Positions 47,122-56,147 of a stretch of DNA of 64,000 nucleotides are shown here, piece by piece (position 1 is the stretch's first letter; every line of letters begins with the position of its first letter). The notes below the pieces were generated by a model. It saw only the letters and a list, made by a program, of their open reading frames with translations. It ran no database searches and was not told the DNA's origin. This stretch comes from Streptomyces sp. QL37 (lineage in GTDB: Bacteria > Actinomycetota > Actinomycetes > Streptomycetales > Streptomycetaceae): contig NZ_PTJS01000001.1 of NCBI RefSeq assembly GCF_002941025.1, positions 4,278,001 to 4,342,000 of the forward strand. The letters are read 5' to 3'. The position numbers were made by a program, and so were the translations under genes.

Positions 47122-47412
47122 ATGAGGATGCTGCTCACCGCGCAGATGGACACCGAGACCGCCAACCGCTCGGTATCCGACGGAACCATGCCGAAGATCA
47201 TCGAGGAGGTCGTCGAGCAGCTCAAGCCCGAAGCGACGTACTTCACCGTCCAGAACGGTGAGCGCACCTGCCTGATGGTCTTCGACATGCAGGACTCCGC
47301 CCAGATGCCACCGCTCCTGGAGCCGTTGTTCCACGCGGGTTCCAAGATCGCTGTGCAGCCCGTCATGAACCTCGGCGATCTGCGTGCGGGCCTCGGCGGG
47401 ATGGAGCGCTGA
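47122..47412 (+). CDS. Small conserved hypothetical protein
   Basis: This 96-residue protein reads [38 protein letters not shown] and [20 protein letters not shown]. The pattern suggests a ferredoxin-like dimeric alpha/beta barrel, similar to DUF3303 stress-type proteins. GGAAGGA lies before the ATG. It follows the LLM oxidoreductase by 162 bp and may be co-transcribed. No function can be assigned. Confidence 0.7.
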   Translation: MRMLLTAQMDTETANRSVSDGTMPKIIEEVVEQLKPEATYFTVQNGERTCLMVFDMQDSAQMPPLLEPLFHAGSKIAVQPVMNLGDLRAGLGGMER

Positions 47413-47424
47413 CCCGCGGAGGCG

Positions 47425-47967
47425 TCATCCCGGCAGGCGCAGGTAGGCCCGCGGTACGGAGTCGGTGAGCCAGACCCCGTTGGCGCTGACGTGGAAGAGG
47501 TGGCCCGCACGGTGCATGGCGCCGGCGTCCACGGCCAGGACGACCGGGGCGCCGCGCCGGGCGCCGACACGGACCGCCGTCCCGCGGTCGGGCGACAAGT
47601 GGACGTGGTGGCGGTTCATGGGCCGGAGCCCCTCCGAACGGATGGCGTCGAGCGCCCGTGCCACGGTGCCGTGGAAGAGGTACGCGGGTGGTTCGGCAGG
47701 GGGCAGGCCGAGGTCGACGGTGACGGAGTGGCCCTGGTTGGCGCGGATGCGGTCGCCGTCCACGGTGAACCGCTGCTTGTCGTTGACCGCGACGACGTGG
47801 TCGAGGTCATCCCGGGTGATGGTGAAGCCGTGTTCGGCGCAGGCCCGCAGCAGTTCGTCCACGGCCACCCAGCCGTTGGGATCGAGACTGATTCCGATCC
47901 GGTCCGGCTCATGCCGCAGATGCTTCGACAGGTACTTCGACACCTTGACGGTGCGTCGTTCGTCCAT
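47425..47967 (-). CDS. kptA: RNA 2'-phosphotransferase (KptA/Tpt1)
   Basis: This 180-residue protein has the KptA N-terminal winged helix (VKVSKYLSKHLRHEPDRIGI, DPNGWVAVDELL) and the ADP-ribosyltransferase-like catalytic half (RANQGHSV, LFHGTVARALDAI, HHVHLSPDRGTAV). The family moves a splice-junction 2'-phosphate from RNA to NAD+. Bacteria lack the tRNA splicing that makes this phosphate, so the natural bacterial substrate is open; end-ADP-ribosylation of nucleic acids is one known side activity. It converges on the hypothetical gene. Confidence 0.9.
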   Translation of the reverse strand: MDERRTVKVSKYLSKHLRHEPDRIGISLDPNGWVAVDELLRACAEHGFTITRDDLDHVVAVNDKQRFTVDGDRIRANQGHSVTVDLGLPPAEPPAYLFHGTVARALDAIRSEGLRPMNRHHVHLSPDRGTAVRVGARRGAPVVLAVDAGAMHRAGHLFHVSANGVWLTDSVPRAYLRLPG

Positions 47968-48321
47968 TCCGCCAGAGTGCCCGCGTCACCTCTACCGGCG
48001 CACCCCGATTTCACCCCGTGTTCGCAGCACTCATGGCCGTGAACAGGTTTGATCCACAGTCAACTCGCGTTATCCACAGGTATTTTGGCGAAGCTGTGGA
48101 CAAGTGGCGGGCCATATAAGGCATTTGTGTAACTGTGTGAGATATAACGGCTTTTGATGCCATCCAGGTGCTGTGTGCCTCACAACTAGCCTCGATGGAA
48201 ATCGAAATGAGCAAGTACGCTCACGGGGTGCGGTGTTGATGCCAAGAGTCCCCACCGCCTCCACAACCACCCGGCCGTGCAGCGAGTTCGCGGCGCCCGG
48301 GACCGGAACCGCCCGCCGCAG
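47968..48321. other. Noncoding AT-richer region upstream of kptA with DnaA boxes
   Basis: This 354-bp region contains TTATCCACA (48070-48078), reversed TTGTCCACA (48095-48103) and a weaker TGATCCACA (48050-48058). It also contains AT-rich promoter-like patches (around 48112-48150). It contains one 14-codon frame (48195-48239) with no supporting evidence. Confidence 0.6.
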
Positions 48322-50112
48322 TCACAAGGGTGGCTTCAGCCGGGCAACGCCTCGCAGTATGCGAGGACTGAACCGTGACAGGAGCCGCGCGCCGCGTGCT
48401 TCAGGAGTCACCGGCACCACGGCCCGGTTGTGCACCACGGCACCGAGAACCGCCTGAGCCACCTTCTCCGCAGGGTAGTTGCGGATGGAGTACAGCCGGG
48501 CCGTCCGCCTCCGGAGCCGCGCCTCCTCGACCTCGTCGGCTCCCGCGAAGCGCGCGGTTCCGGTGATCCCGGTGTCCACTATCCCCGGACAGATCGCGCT
48601 GACCCCGATCGACCGCTCGGCCAGTTCCGCGCGCAGACACTCACTGAGCATCAGCACCGCGGCCTTGGACGTGCTGTACGCGGGAAGTACGCGCGACGGC
48701 TGATAGGCCGCCGCCGAGGCGACGTTGACGATGTGACCGCCCTGTCCTCGGTCGGCCATCTGCCTGCCGAAGATCCGGCAGCCGTGGATGACGCCCCACA
48801 GATTGACGTCGAGGATCTTCCTCCAGTCCTCGCTCGTCGTGTCGAGGAAAGAGCCCGACAAGCCGATGCCGGCGTTGTTCACCAGGACGTCCACGACGCC
48901 GAGTTCGGCTGCGACCTTCTCCGCGAGCTTCTCCATCGCCTGCTCGTCCCCGACATCCACCACCTCGCCCCACGCGGCGGCCGCGCCGATCAACCGGGCC
49001 GTCTCCGCCGTCCGCGCGACGCCTTCCGCGTCCCGGTCCACGGCTACCACCCGCGCCCCCGCCTCGGCGAAGGACAGCGCTGTGGCGCGTCCGATCCCCG
49101 AGGCGGCACCCGTCACCAGGACCAACTGCCCGCCGAACCGGCTGGCATGGGCGCCCGTCGCCGTCGGCCTCGGAGCGCCGGGCCCGGCGCCGGCGTCCTG
49201 GTCGCCCGACTTCCCGCCGGCCTCCCCACCGGCGAAATCGCTGATCCAGGCGGCCAGCTGATCCGGCCTGGTGCGCGGCACCCAGTGCTTCGCCGGCAGG
49301 GTGCGCCGCACCAACCGGGGTACCCAGGATTCCAGTTCGTCGTAGAGCGAAGGCGAAAGGAAGGCGTCCCCGGTCGGCGTGATCAACTGCACCGGCACAT
49401 GCGCGTAGGCGTCCGGGCGTGGCCGGCGCAGGCGGGCCCTGATGTTGTCACGGTAGAGCCAGGCTCCGTGCGCCGCGTCCCGGGGGAGCGACGCCGTCGG
49501 ATAGCCGTCCGCGGGTACCTTCTCCATCCGCCGCAGAATCCGCGGCCACTGCCTGCCCAGCGTCCCGCGCCAGGCCATCTCGGGCAGAACCGGTGTGTGC
49601 AGCGCGTACACGTACCAGGACTTGGCGCCCTGGCCGAGCAGTTGCCCCACACCGCGGGGGTCCGGGTGGGACAGCCGCCGCTTGATCCAGTGCCCGAAGT
49701 GGTCGAGGGAAGGGCCGGACATCGAGGTGAACGAGGCGATACGGCCCTTGGTCCGCTCCACCGTGGCGAATTCCCAGGACTGGACCGAACCCCAGTCGTG
49801 GCCGACGACATGGACCGGCCGGTCCGGGCTGACGGCATCCACGACGGCCAGGAAGTCGTCGGTCAGTTTCTCCAGCGTGAAGCCCCCGCGCAGCGGTTCG
49901 GGCGCCGTCGATCTGCCGTGCCCGCGCACGTCGTAGAGCACCACGTGCCACCGGTCCGCAAGCCGTCCCGCGACCTCGGACCAGACCTCCTTGCTGTCCG
50001 GATAGCCGTGCACCAGCACGATCGTCGGCAGCGCGGGATCGCCCAGCTCGGCCACACACAGCTCGATCCCGCCCGTACGCACCCAGCGCTCACGCGCGCC
50101 TCGCAGATCCAC
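48322..50112 (-). CDS. EphD-like fusion: alpha/beta hydrolase plus short-chain dehydrogenase
   Basis: This 596-residue bifunctional protein has, in residues 1-290 or so, an epoxide-hydrolase-like alpha/beta hydrolase (LVHGYPDSKEVW, VVGHDWGSVQSWE with the Asp nucleophile). After a Gly/Pro linker comes an SDR domain (VTGAASGIGRA, VLVNNAGIGLSG, YSTSKAAVLMLSE with the Tyr-x3-Lys pair). The same fusion is seen in mycobacterial EphD, linked there to lipid metabolism. GTG 50112 has GAGGAGG upstream; the frame runs 76 codons further into the divergent promoter. Confidence 0.87.
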   Translation of the reverse strand: MDLRGARERWVRTGGIELCVAELGDPALPTIVLVHGYPDSKEVWSEVAGRLADRWHVVLYDVRGHGRSTAPEPLRGGFTLEKLTDDFLAVVDAVSPDRPVHVVGHDWGSVQSWEFATVERTKGRIASFTSMSGPSLDHFGHWIKRRLSHPDPRGVGQLLGQGAKSWYVYALHTPVLPEMAWRGTLGRQWPRILRRMEKVPADGYPTASLPRDAAHGAWLYRDNIRARLRRPRPDAYAHVPVQLITPTGDAFLSPSLYDELESWVPRLVRRTLPAKHWVPRTRPDQLAAWISDFAGGEAGGKSGDQDAGAGPGAPRPTATGAHASRFGGQLVLVTGAASGIGRATALSFAEAGARVVAVDRDAEGVARTAETARLIGAAAAWGEVVDVGDEQAMEKLAEKVAAELGVVDVLVNNAGIGLSGSFLDTTSEDWRKILDVNLWGVIHGCRIFGRQMADRGQGGHIVNVASAAAYQPSRVLPAYSTSKAAVLMLSECLRAELAERSIGVSAICPGIVDTGITGTARFAGADEVEEARLRRRTARLYSIRNYPAEKVAQAVLGAVVHNRAVVPVTPEARGARLLSRFSPRILRGVARLKPPL

Positions 50113-50353
50113 GCCGCCTCCTCGTCCAGTGCCGGCGTTGCGGTACGCGCCCGTAACGTGACACCGCTGAATGTGGCAACCGACGTACGGCCGCGTCAAG
50201 GGATGCCCCGAACCTGTGGACAACACCGTGTGGACGCCCGGCCCCGGGGTCCTCCCGTACGGTGCCCCTACGGGTCCGTACGCCTCGAGTCTGACGCGGA
50301 TCCAGCCGCCTGGTCTGACGACTCCTGTGGCGGGCGCCACTACCGTCTATGAC
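50113..50353. promoter_or_regulatory. Divergent promoter region of the EphD-like and ABC operons
   Basis: This 241-bp region contains a reversed perfect DnaA box TTGTCCACA (50215-50223). It also contains a pair of CCGTACGG-type palindromes (50255-50262 and 50276-50282, the second missing its last base), 21 bp apart, which look like operator half sites. Confidence 0.4.
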
Positions 50354-51373
50354 GTGACTGTGATCGCAACCGAAAGCCTGAGCAAGCGGTTCCCGAGGGT
50401 GACCGCGCTTGACCGGCTCTCCTTGGACATCGGACCGGGTGTAACCGGCCTGGTGGGTTCCAACGGGGCCGGCAAGTCCACACTGATCAAGATCCTGCTG
50501 GGTCTGTCCCCCGCCACCGAAGGCCGGGCCGCGGTGCTCGGGCTCGACGTCGCCACCGAGGGCGCCGCCATCCGGGAGCGGGTCGGATACATGCCCGAGC
50601 ACGACTGCCTGCCCCCCGACGTGTCGGCGACCGAGTTCGTCGTCCACATGGCGCGGATGTCCGGGCTGCCGCCCACCGCGGCACGCGAGCGCACGGCGGA
50701 CACCCTGCGGCACGTCGGGCTGTACGAGGAGCGCTACCGCCCCATCGGCGGCTATTCGACCGGCATGAAGCAGCGGGTGAAGCTGGCCCAGGCGCTGGTC
50801 CACGATCCGAAGCTGGTCCTCCTCGACGAGCCGACCAATGGCCTGGACCCCGTCGGCCGGGACGAGATGCTCGGTCTGATCCGCCGTGTCCACACGGACT
50901 TCGGCATCTCGGTGCTGGTCACCTCGCATCTCCTCGGGGAGCTCGAAAGGACCTGCGACCACGTCGTCGTCATCGACGGCGGCGCGCTGCTGCGCTCCAG
51001 TTCCACGAGTGACTTCACCAAGACGACCACGACGCTGGCGGTCGAGGTCACCGACAGCGACGCCCATCCGGACGGGACGGACGCGCTGCGTCGCGTCCTC
51101 ACCGGGGCCGGGATCAAGCTCGTCGGACACGACGGCCTCGACGCCGAAGGGCTGCCGGGAGCAGGTCACATCCTCCTGGTGGAGGCGACGGGCGAGGAGA
51201 CGTACGACGTGGTCCGCGACAGCGTCGCCGGCCTCGGGCTGGGGCTCATCCGGATGGAACAGCGGCGCCACCACATCGCCGAGGTATTCCGTACCGAAGA
51301 GGCACCCCGGGCGGCCGTGGCCGCGACAGCGGGTGCCGGACAGCAGAAGGGAAGCGGTCGCGATGAGCACTGA
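50354..51373 (+). CDS. ABC transporter ATP-binding protein 1
   Basis: This 339-residue ATPase has Walker A GSNGAGKST, the signature YSTGMKQRVKLAQAL and Walker B LVLLDEPTNGLDP; about 100 C-terminal residues form an accessory domain common to ABC-2 type ATPases. GTG 50354 or 50360 both fit; no ribosome binding site is visible, so the message may be leaderless. First of a four-gene ATPase-permease-ATPase-permease operon. The second gene overlaps it by 11 bp. The substrate is unknown; ABC-2 systems usually export lipids, drugs or peptides. Confidence 0.88.
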   Translation: MTVIATESLSKRFPRVTALDRLSLDIGPGVTGLVGSNGAGKSTLIKILLGLSPATEGRAAVLGLDVATEGAAIRERVGYMPEHDCLPPDVSATEFVVHMARMSGLPPTAARERTADTLRHVGLYEERYRPIGGYSTGMKQRVKLAQALVHDPKLVLLDEPTNGLDPVGRDEMLGLIRRVHTDFGISVLVTSHLLGELERTCDHVVVIDGGALLRSSSTSDFTKTTTTLAVEVTDSDAHPDGTDALRRVLTGAGIKLVGHDGLDAEGLPGAGHILLVEATGEETYDVVRDSVAGLGLGLIRMEQRRHHIAEVFRTEEAPRAAVAATAGAGQQKGSGRDEH

Positions 51374-52271
51374 GACCGGGACCGCGGCCGGGAGCGACAC
51401 CTCCCGGATCCACAACATCGGATACCGCTCCTACGACGGCGCGCGGCTCGGCCGGGGCTATGCCCGTCGATCGCTGTACTCGCAGTCGCTGCGGGGCTCG
51501 TTCGGACTGGGCAGGTCCGCCAAGTCCAAGGTGCTGCCGATGCTTCTGTGCGGGGTGATGTGCCTGGTGGCCCTGATCCTTGTCGCGGTCGCCATCGCCA
51601 CGCCCGGCATGACGAAACTCCCCATCAGGTACACGGACTTCGCGATCTACCTGCAGGCCGTGATCGGACTCTTCATCGCCTCCCAGGCGCCGCAGTCGGT
51701 GTCCAGGGACCTTCGCTTCAAGAGCGTGCCGTTGTACTTCTCGCGGCCGATCGAACGCGTCGACTACGTGGTCGCCAAGTTCACGGCCATGGCGTCGGCC
51801 CTGCTGATCCTCACCGGTCTCCCCCTCGTCATCCTCTTCGTGGGCTCGCTGCTGGCCAAATTCGACTTCGCCGACCAGGCCAGGGGATTCGGGCAGGGGA
51901 TGGTCTCGGTGGCACTGCTCTCCGTGCTGTTCGCCGGGCTCGGACTCGTGGTCGCCGCGCTCACGCCGCGCAGGGGCTTCGGAGTCGCCGCCGTGATCGC
52001 CGTACTGACCATCACCTACGGTGCGGTCTCCACGGTCCAGGCGATCGCCTGGGAGACGGGTTCGGCCGGTGCCATCACCTGGCTCGGGCTGTTCTCGCCC
52101 ATCACGCTGATCGACGGGGTGCAGACGGCGTTCCTCGGGGCCTCCTCCGCCTTCCCCGGCGGTGAAGGACCCGGAGCCGCCGCCGGCGTGGTCTATCTGC
52201 TCGTTGTCCTCGCGCTCGTCGCCGGCTCGTACGCCGTACTGATGCGCCGCTACCGGAGGGTCGGCCTGTGA
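51363..52271 (+). CDS. ABC-2 type transporter permease 1
   Basis: This 302-residue membrane protein has a cytoplasmic N-terminus with RIHNIGYRSYDGARLGRGYA, followed by six helices, including LPMLLCGVMCLVALILVAVAIA and VVYLLVVLALVAGSYAVL. RPIERVDYVVAKF is typical of ABC-2 permeases. The ATG overlaps the end of the ATPase gene by 11 bp and its stop overlaps the next GTG by 4, so translation is coupled. Confidence 0.87.
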   Translation: MSTETGTAAGSDTSRIHNIGYRSYDGARLGRGYARRSLYSQSLRGSFGLGRSAKSKVLPMLLCGVMCLVALILVAVAIATPGMTKLPIRYTDFAIYLQAVIGLFIASQAPQSVSRDLRFKSVPLYFSRPIERVDYVVAKFTAMASALLILTGLPLVILFVGSLLAKFDFADQARGFGQGMVSVALLSVLFAGLGLVVAALTPRRGFGVAAVIAVLTITYGAVSTVQAIAWETGSAGAITWLGLFSPITLIDGVQTAFLGASSAFPGGEGPGAAAGVVYLLVVLALVAGSYAVLMRRYRRVGL

Positions 52272-53179
52272 CCACCATCGAGATCGACCACACCTCCCGC
52301 TGGTTCGGCAACGTGGTCGCCGTCAACGACGTGAGCATGACCGTGGGCCCCGGAGTCACCGGCCTGCTCGGGCCCAACGGGGCCGGAAAGTCCACGCTGA
52401 TCAACATGATGGCCGGGTTCCTCGCGCCGTCGACCGGCAAGGTCACGCTCGACGGCACACAGATCTGGCGCAACGAGGCGGTCTACAAGGCGATCGGGAT
52501 CGTGCCGGAGCGGGAGGGCATGTACGACTTCCTGACCGGCCGCGAGTTCGTCGTCGCCAACGCCGAGCTGCACGGACTGGGCGACGCGGCCGCGCACAAG
52601 GCGCTGGCCACGGTCGAGATGGAGTACGCGCAGGACCGCAAGATCGCCACGTACAGCAAGGGCATGCGCCAGCGGGTGAAGATGGCGTCCGCCCTGGTCC
52701 ACGACCCTTCGGTGCTGCTCCTCGACGAGCCGTTCAACGGCATGGACCCGCGCCAGCGGATGCAGCTCATGGAGCTGCTGCGCCGGATGGGGGCGGAGGG
52801 GCGCACGGTGCTCTTCTCCTCCCACATCCTCGAGGAGGTCGAGCAGCTCGCCTCGCACATCGAGGTGATCGTGGCCGGCCGTCACGCGGCGTCGGGGGAC
52901 TTCCGGAAGATCCGCCGGCTGATGACGGACCGGCCGCACCGCTACCTCGTCCGGTCCAGTGACGACCGTGCCCTTGCCGCCGCGCTCATCGCGGACCCCT
53001 CGACGGCGGGGATCGAGGTCGACGTCACGGAGAAGGCCCTGCGCATCCAGGCGGTCGACTTCGGGCGTTTCACGACGCTGCTGCCGAAGGTCGCGCGCGA
53101 ACACGGCATCCGGCTGCTCACCGTCTCCCCGTCCGACGAGTCCCTCGAATCGGTCTTCTCCTATCTCGTAGCGGCCTGA
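52268..53179 (+). CDS. ABC transporter ATP-binding protein 2
   Basis: This 303-residue ATPase has Walker A GPNGAGKST, signature YSKGMRQRVKMASAL and Walker B VLLLDEPFNGMDP, with H-loop LFSSHILEEVE. The GTG start overlaps the stop of permease 1 by 4 bp. It is a paralogue of ATPase 1 but differs widely in its C-terminal domain, so the two probably form a heterodimer or serve separate permeases. Confidence 0.88.
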   Translation: MTTIEIDHTSRWFGNVVAVNDVSMTVGPGVTGLLGPNGAGKSTLINMMAGFLAPSTGKVTLDGTQIWRNEAVYKAIGIVPEREGMYDFLTGREFVVANAELHGLGDAAAHKALATVEMEYAQDRKIATYSKGMRQRVKMASALVHDPSVLLLDEPFNGMDPRQRMQLMELLRRMGAEGRTVLFSSHILEEVEQLASHIEVIVAGRHAASGDFRKIRRLMTDRPHRYLVRSSDDRALAAALIADPSTAGIEVDVTEKALRIQAVDFGRFTTLLPKVAREHGIRLLTVSPSDESLESVFSYLVAA

Positions 53180-53209
53180 GTAGTGGCCTGAAAGGAGCTG
53201 TGAAGCGTC

Positions 53210-53929
53210 ATGTACGACCCCACAGTCGCCCGGCTCACCTACCGGGCCCTGCTCGGCCGGCGCCGGGCCGCCATCCTGTTCGTCCTGCCGGTCCTCCTGG
53301 TGGCCATCGCCGTGGCGGTACGGGCGTTCGCCGGTGCCGATGACGGTGTGGCCTCCGGGGTGCTGGGCGGATTCGCCATCGCCACGATGGTCCCCCTCAT
53401 CGGTGTCATCGCGGGCACCGGCGCCATCGGGCCGGAGATCGACGACGGCTCGATCGTCTATCTGCTCGCCAAGCCGGTGAAGCGGCCCACGATCGTCTTC
53501 ACCAAACTCATCGTGGCCGTCGCCGTGACGATGCTGTTCTCGGCGCTGCCCACGTTCGTCGCGGGGCTGATCCTCAACGGCAACGGGGGGCAGATCGCCG
53601 TGGCCTACACGATCGCGGCGCTGGTCGCCTCGATCGCGTACAGCGCGCTCTTCCTGCTGCTCGGCACGGTCAGTCGGCACGCGGTCGTCTTCGGCCTCGT
53701 CTACGCGCTGGTGTGGGAGGCGCTCTTCGGCAGTCTGGTGCCGGGAGCCAGGACGCTCAGTGTGCAGCAGTGGTCCCTCTCGGTCGCCGAGAAGGTCGCC
53801 GGGGAGGGCGCGGTCACCTCGGACGTCGGCCTGCCGCTCGCGACCCTCCTGCTGGTCGGCGTGACGGTCGCGGCCACGTGGTACGCGGGCCAGAAGCTGC
53901 GGGCGCTGAAACTCGCCGGCGAGGAGTGA
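53210..53929 (+). CDS. ABC-2 type transporter permease 2
   Basis: This 239-residue protein has six helices. LTYRALLGRRRAAILFVLPVLL opens it, and GAIGPEIDDGSIVYLLAKPVKR is the conserved cytoplasmic segment of ABC-2 permeases. It is shorter than permease 1. A strong terminator follows, closing the operon. Confidence 0.87.
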   Translation: MYDPTVARLTYRALLGRRRAAILFVLPVLLVAIAVAVRAFAGADDGVASGVLGGFAIATMVPLIGVIAGTGAIGPEIDDGSIVYLLAKPVKRPTIVFTKLIVAVAVTMLFSALPTFVAGLILNGNGGQIAVAYTIAALVASIAYSALFLLLGTVSRHAVVFGLVYALVWEALFGSLVPGARTLSVQQWSLSVAEKVAGEGAVTSDVGLPLATLLLVGVTVAATWYAGQKLRALKLAGEE

Positions 53930-53953
53930 GACCGGCCGTCCCGCACCCCCTTG

Positions 53954-53980
53954 CAACCCCCGCCCACCGGGCGGGGGTTG
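53954..53980 (+). terminator. Terminator of the ABC operon
   Basis: 53954-53965 (CAACCCCCGCCC) pairs perfectly with 53969-53980 around the loop ACC, followed by TTCCTT. Stem 12 bp. Confidence 0.9.
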
Positions 53981-54219
53981 TTCCTTGTGCGGGGCGGCCG
54001 GGTCGCGTGACTGTACGGTTGTCGGCTCGTTGTACAGGGTGCGTGGAGGCAACTGGAATCCGTGGCGTCGAGCTTTCGTGAATTCGGGGAATGCCGGCAG
54101 CGGTGAGGCGAGCGCCCACCCGGCCGGTCATCGAGTGAGTGGCAACCGTGAGCGACCTCCGCCCTCGCAGCCCGGGGACAGGGCTCTCCTTGCCGTTCCC
54201 ACGCACGAGAGGCACACCC

Positions 54220-54912
54220 ATGCCCACGGAAGTCGCCCTGCTCGAATCCCAAGCCCTCCGGGTCGAGCAGATGGGGCGCGTCGAAGTCCTCGACAAGGTC
54301 AAGAGCCTTGCCCTCCTCCCTGATGGAATTCACCTTCGCACAGAGGACGTGGCTCGCTATTTCGAAGTGTCCACAGAGGTCGTCAAGAAGCTGACCCAAC
54401 GCCATCGTGCCGAGGTGGAGGAGAACGGCCTGCGGCTGCTGCGCGGCGCTGAGCTGCGCATCTTCCATAGGGACATCGTGTCCCTATGGGGTGGCGAGGG
54501 GGCGGAAAGTTATCCACAGGCGGCCACGCAGCTCACGCTGTACACCCGCAGGACCGTGCTCAACATCGCCATGCTCCTTCGCGACAGCGACATCGCGCGC
54601 AGCGTCCGGACCCACCTGCTCGACGCGGAGGAGGACCTCAGGGCCTCCTACGTCTCGCTCGACCGGCGCGTCACCCGTATCGAGGGCTGCCTCGCCGACG
54701 TGGGAAGCGCGCTCCAGGAGCTCGGCCCGGTGCTGGGCCGGATGTCGCAGCGGCTCGACTCCCTGGACCGGAAGCTCGATGTCACGCACCAGGTCGTCGG
54801 TGCGATCAGCATCCGGCTCACCGACGTATCGCACGACGTCATCCGCCTCGATGCCCGCATGGACGACCTTGCGCACCGGCTGAGGGATCTGGGCCGCCGC
54901 AGGAGCGGCTGA
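54220..54912 (+). CDS. Antirepressor-like DNA-binding protein with C-terminal coiled coil
   Basis: This 230-residue protein has an N-terminal helix-turn-helix-like segment (IHLRTEDVARYFEVSTEVVKKL), then RHRAEVEENGLRLLRGAEL. Next comes LTLYTRRTVLNIAMLLRDSDIARSVRTHLLDAEE, which resembles the segment after the DNA-binding part in Rha/ORF6N-type phage antirepressors. The last 90 residues are heptad-like (LDRRVTRIEGCL, MSQRLDSLDRKLDV, IRLDARMDDLAHRL). It probably binds DNA and oligomerises. No phage genes surround it. ATG 54220 follows GAGAGG; two DnaA-box-like 9-mers lie within the gene (54367-54375 and 54510-54518). Confidence 0.65.
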   Translation: MPTEVALLESQALRVEQMGRVEVLDKVKSLALLPDGIHLRTEDVARYFEVSTEVVKKLTQRHRAEVEENGLRLLRGAELRIFHRDIVSLWGGEGAESYPQAATQLTLYTRRTVLNIAMLLRDSDIARSVRTHLLDAEEDLRASYVSLDRRVTRIEGCLADVGSALQELGPVLGRMSQRLDSLDRKLDVTHQVVGAISIRLTDVSHDVIRLDARMDDLAHRLRDLGRRRSG

Positions 54913-54917
54913 CGTAC

Positions 54918-54954
54918 GTCCGGGGGCCACCGGGAAATTGGGTGGCCCCCGGAC
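54918..54954 (+). terminator. Terminator after the antirepressor-like gene
   Basis: 54918-54931 (GTCCGGGGGCCACC) pairs perfectly with 54941-54954 around a 9-base loop, 5 bases past the stop. Confidence 0.85.
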
Positions 54955-55169
54955 TCCGGTCTCCGGCACAGTGAGGGGGTCGGCGCGGGAAGGCGCCGTT
55001 CACCCGGACCGGGAGAGGAGTGCGGCGATGACCAGGAGTCCGAGTCCGTCGTGTTCCCGACAGGGCGGTCCGCAGCCGGCACCGCGGTAGCTTCATCAGC
55101 TGCCCGCAGTCGCCCGCGGCAGGACCCCCGGGTGGCCCCCGCTGCGCGTCGCGCGCGCGGCCACCCCCC

Positions 55170-55310
<141 letters not shown>

Positions 55311-55331
55311 GACGGTGGCCCCGGGGCCGAG

Positions 55332-56147
55332 CTACGCGCGTGTGGTCGTCCGGAGCAGCTCCTCCAGCACCACCGCGATGCCGTCGTGCTCGTTCGACGC
55401 GGTGATCTCGTGCGCCACGGCCTTCAGGTCGTCGTGCGCGTTGGCCATGGCCACGCCGTGCTGCGCCCAGCCGAACATGGGGATGTCGTTCGGCATGTCG
55501 CCGAAGGCCACGGTGTCCGCCGCCTTGAGCCCCAGACGGCGGGCGGCGAGCGAGAGCCCGGTCGCCTTGCTCAGCCCCAGGGGCAGGATCTCGACGACGC
55601 CCGGGCCCGCCATGACGACGTTCACCAGGCTGCCGACGGCCTGCCGGGCGGCCTGTGCCAGTGCGTCGTCGTCGAGCTCGGGGTGCTGTATGTAGACCTT
55701 GTTCAGCGGAGCGGTCCACATCTCGGCGGGGTCGGCCATGAAGACGGCGGGCAGCGGCCCCTCCTGCACCTGATAACCGGGCCCGACCAGCACCTCGCCC
55801 TCGAGTCCGTCACGGCTCGCCGCCAGCGCGAGCGGGCCGACCTCCGCCTCGATCTTGGACAGCGCGAGGCCCGCGAGCTGCCGGTCCAGGGTGAGCGAGG
55901 TCAGCAGCTTGTGCTCGCCCGCGTGGTAGACCTGCGCGCCCTGGCCGCACACGGCCAGGCCCTTGTAGCCCAGGTCGTCCAGGATGTGCCGGGTCCACGG
56001 AACAGCGCGTCCGGTGACGACGATGTGCGCGGCGCCGGCCGCGGTCACCGCGGCCAGGGCCTCCCGGGTGCGGTCGGAGACCGTGTGGTCGTCGCGCAGC
56101 AGGGTGCCGTCGAGATCGGTCGCTACGAGCTTGTACGCGAAGGTCAC
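55332..56147 (-). CDS. HAD phosphatase, Cof type, coupled to serS
   Basis: This 271-residue Cof-type phosphatase has motif [15 protein letters not shown], motif II IVVTGRA, Lys in [10 protein letters not shown] and motif [16 protein letters not shown], with a C2B cap. The GTG at 56147 shares 4 bp with the serS stop (56144-56146), so translation is coupled to the synthetase. The longer upstream frame is inside serS and not real. It is related to the paralogue at 44987. The substrate is unknown; coupling to SerRS is conserved in streptomycetes but unexplained. Confidence 0.88.
   Translation of the reverse strand: MTFAYKLVATDLDGTLLRDDHTVSDRTREALAAVTAAGAAHIVVTGRAVPWTRHILDDLGYKGLAVCGQGAQVYHAGEHKLLTSLTLDRQLAGLALSKIEAEVGPLALAASRDGLEGEVLVGPGYQVQEGPLPAVFMADPAEMWTAPLNKVYIQHPELDDDALAQAARQAVGSLVNVVMAGPGVVEILPLGLSKATGLSLAARRLGLKAADTVAFGDMPNDIPMFGWAQHGVAMANAHDDLKAVAHEITASNEHDGIAVVLEELLRTTTRA

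Noticed and set aside
48195..48239. A 14-codon frame beginning ATGGAAATCGAAATG
   Set aside because: No ribosome binding site or coding evidence; short frames of this size arise by chance.
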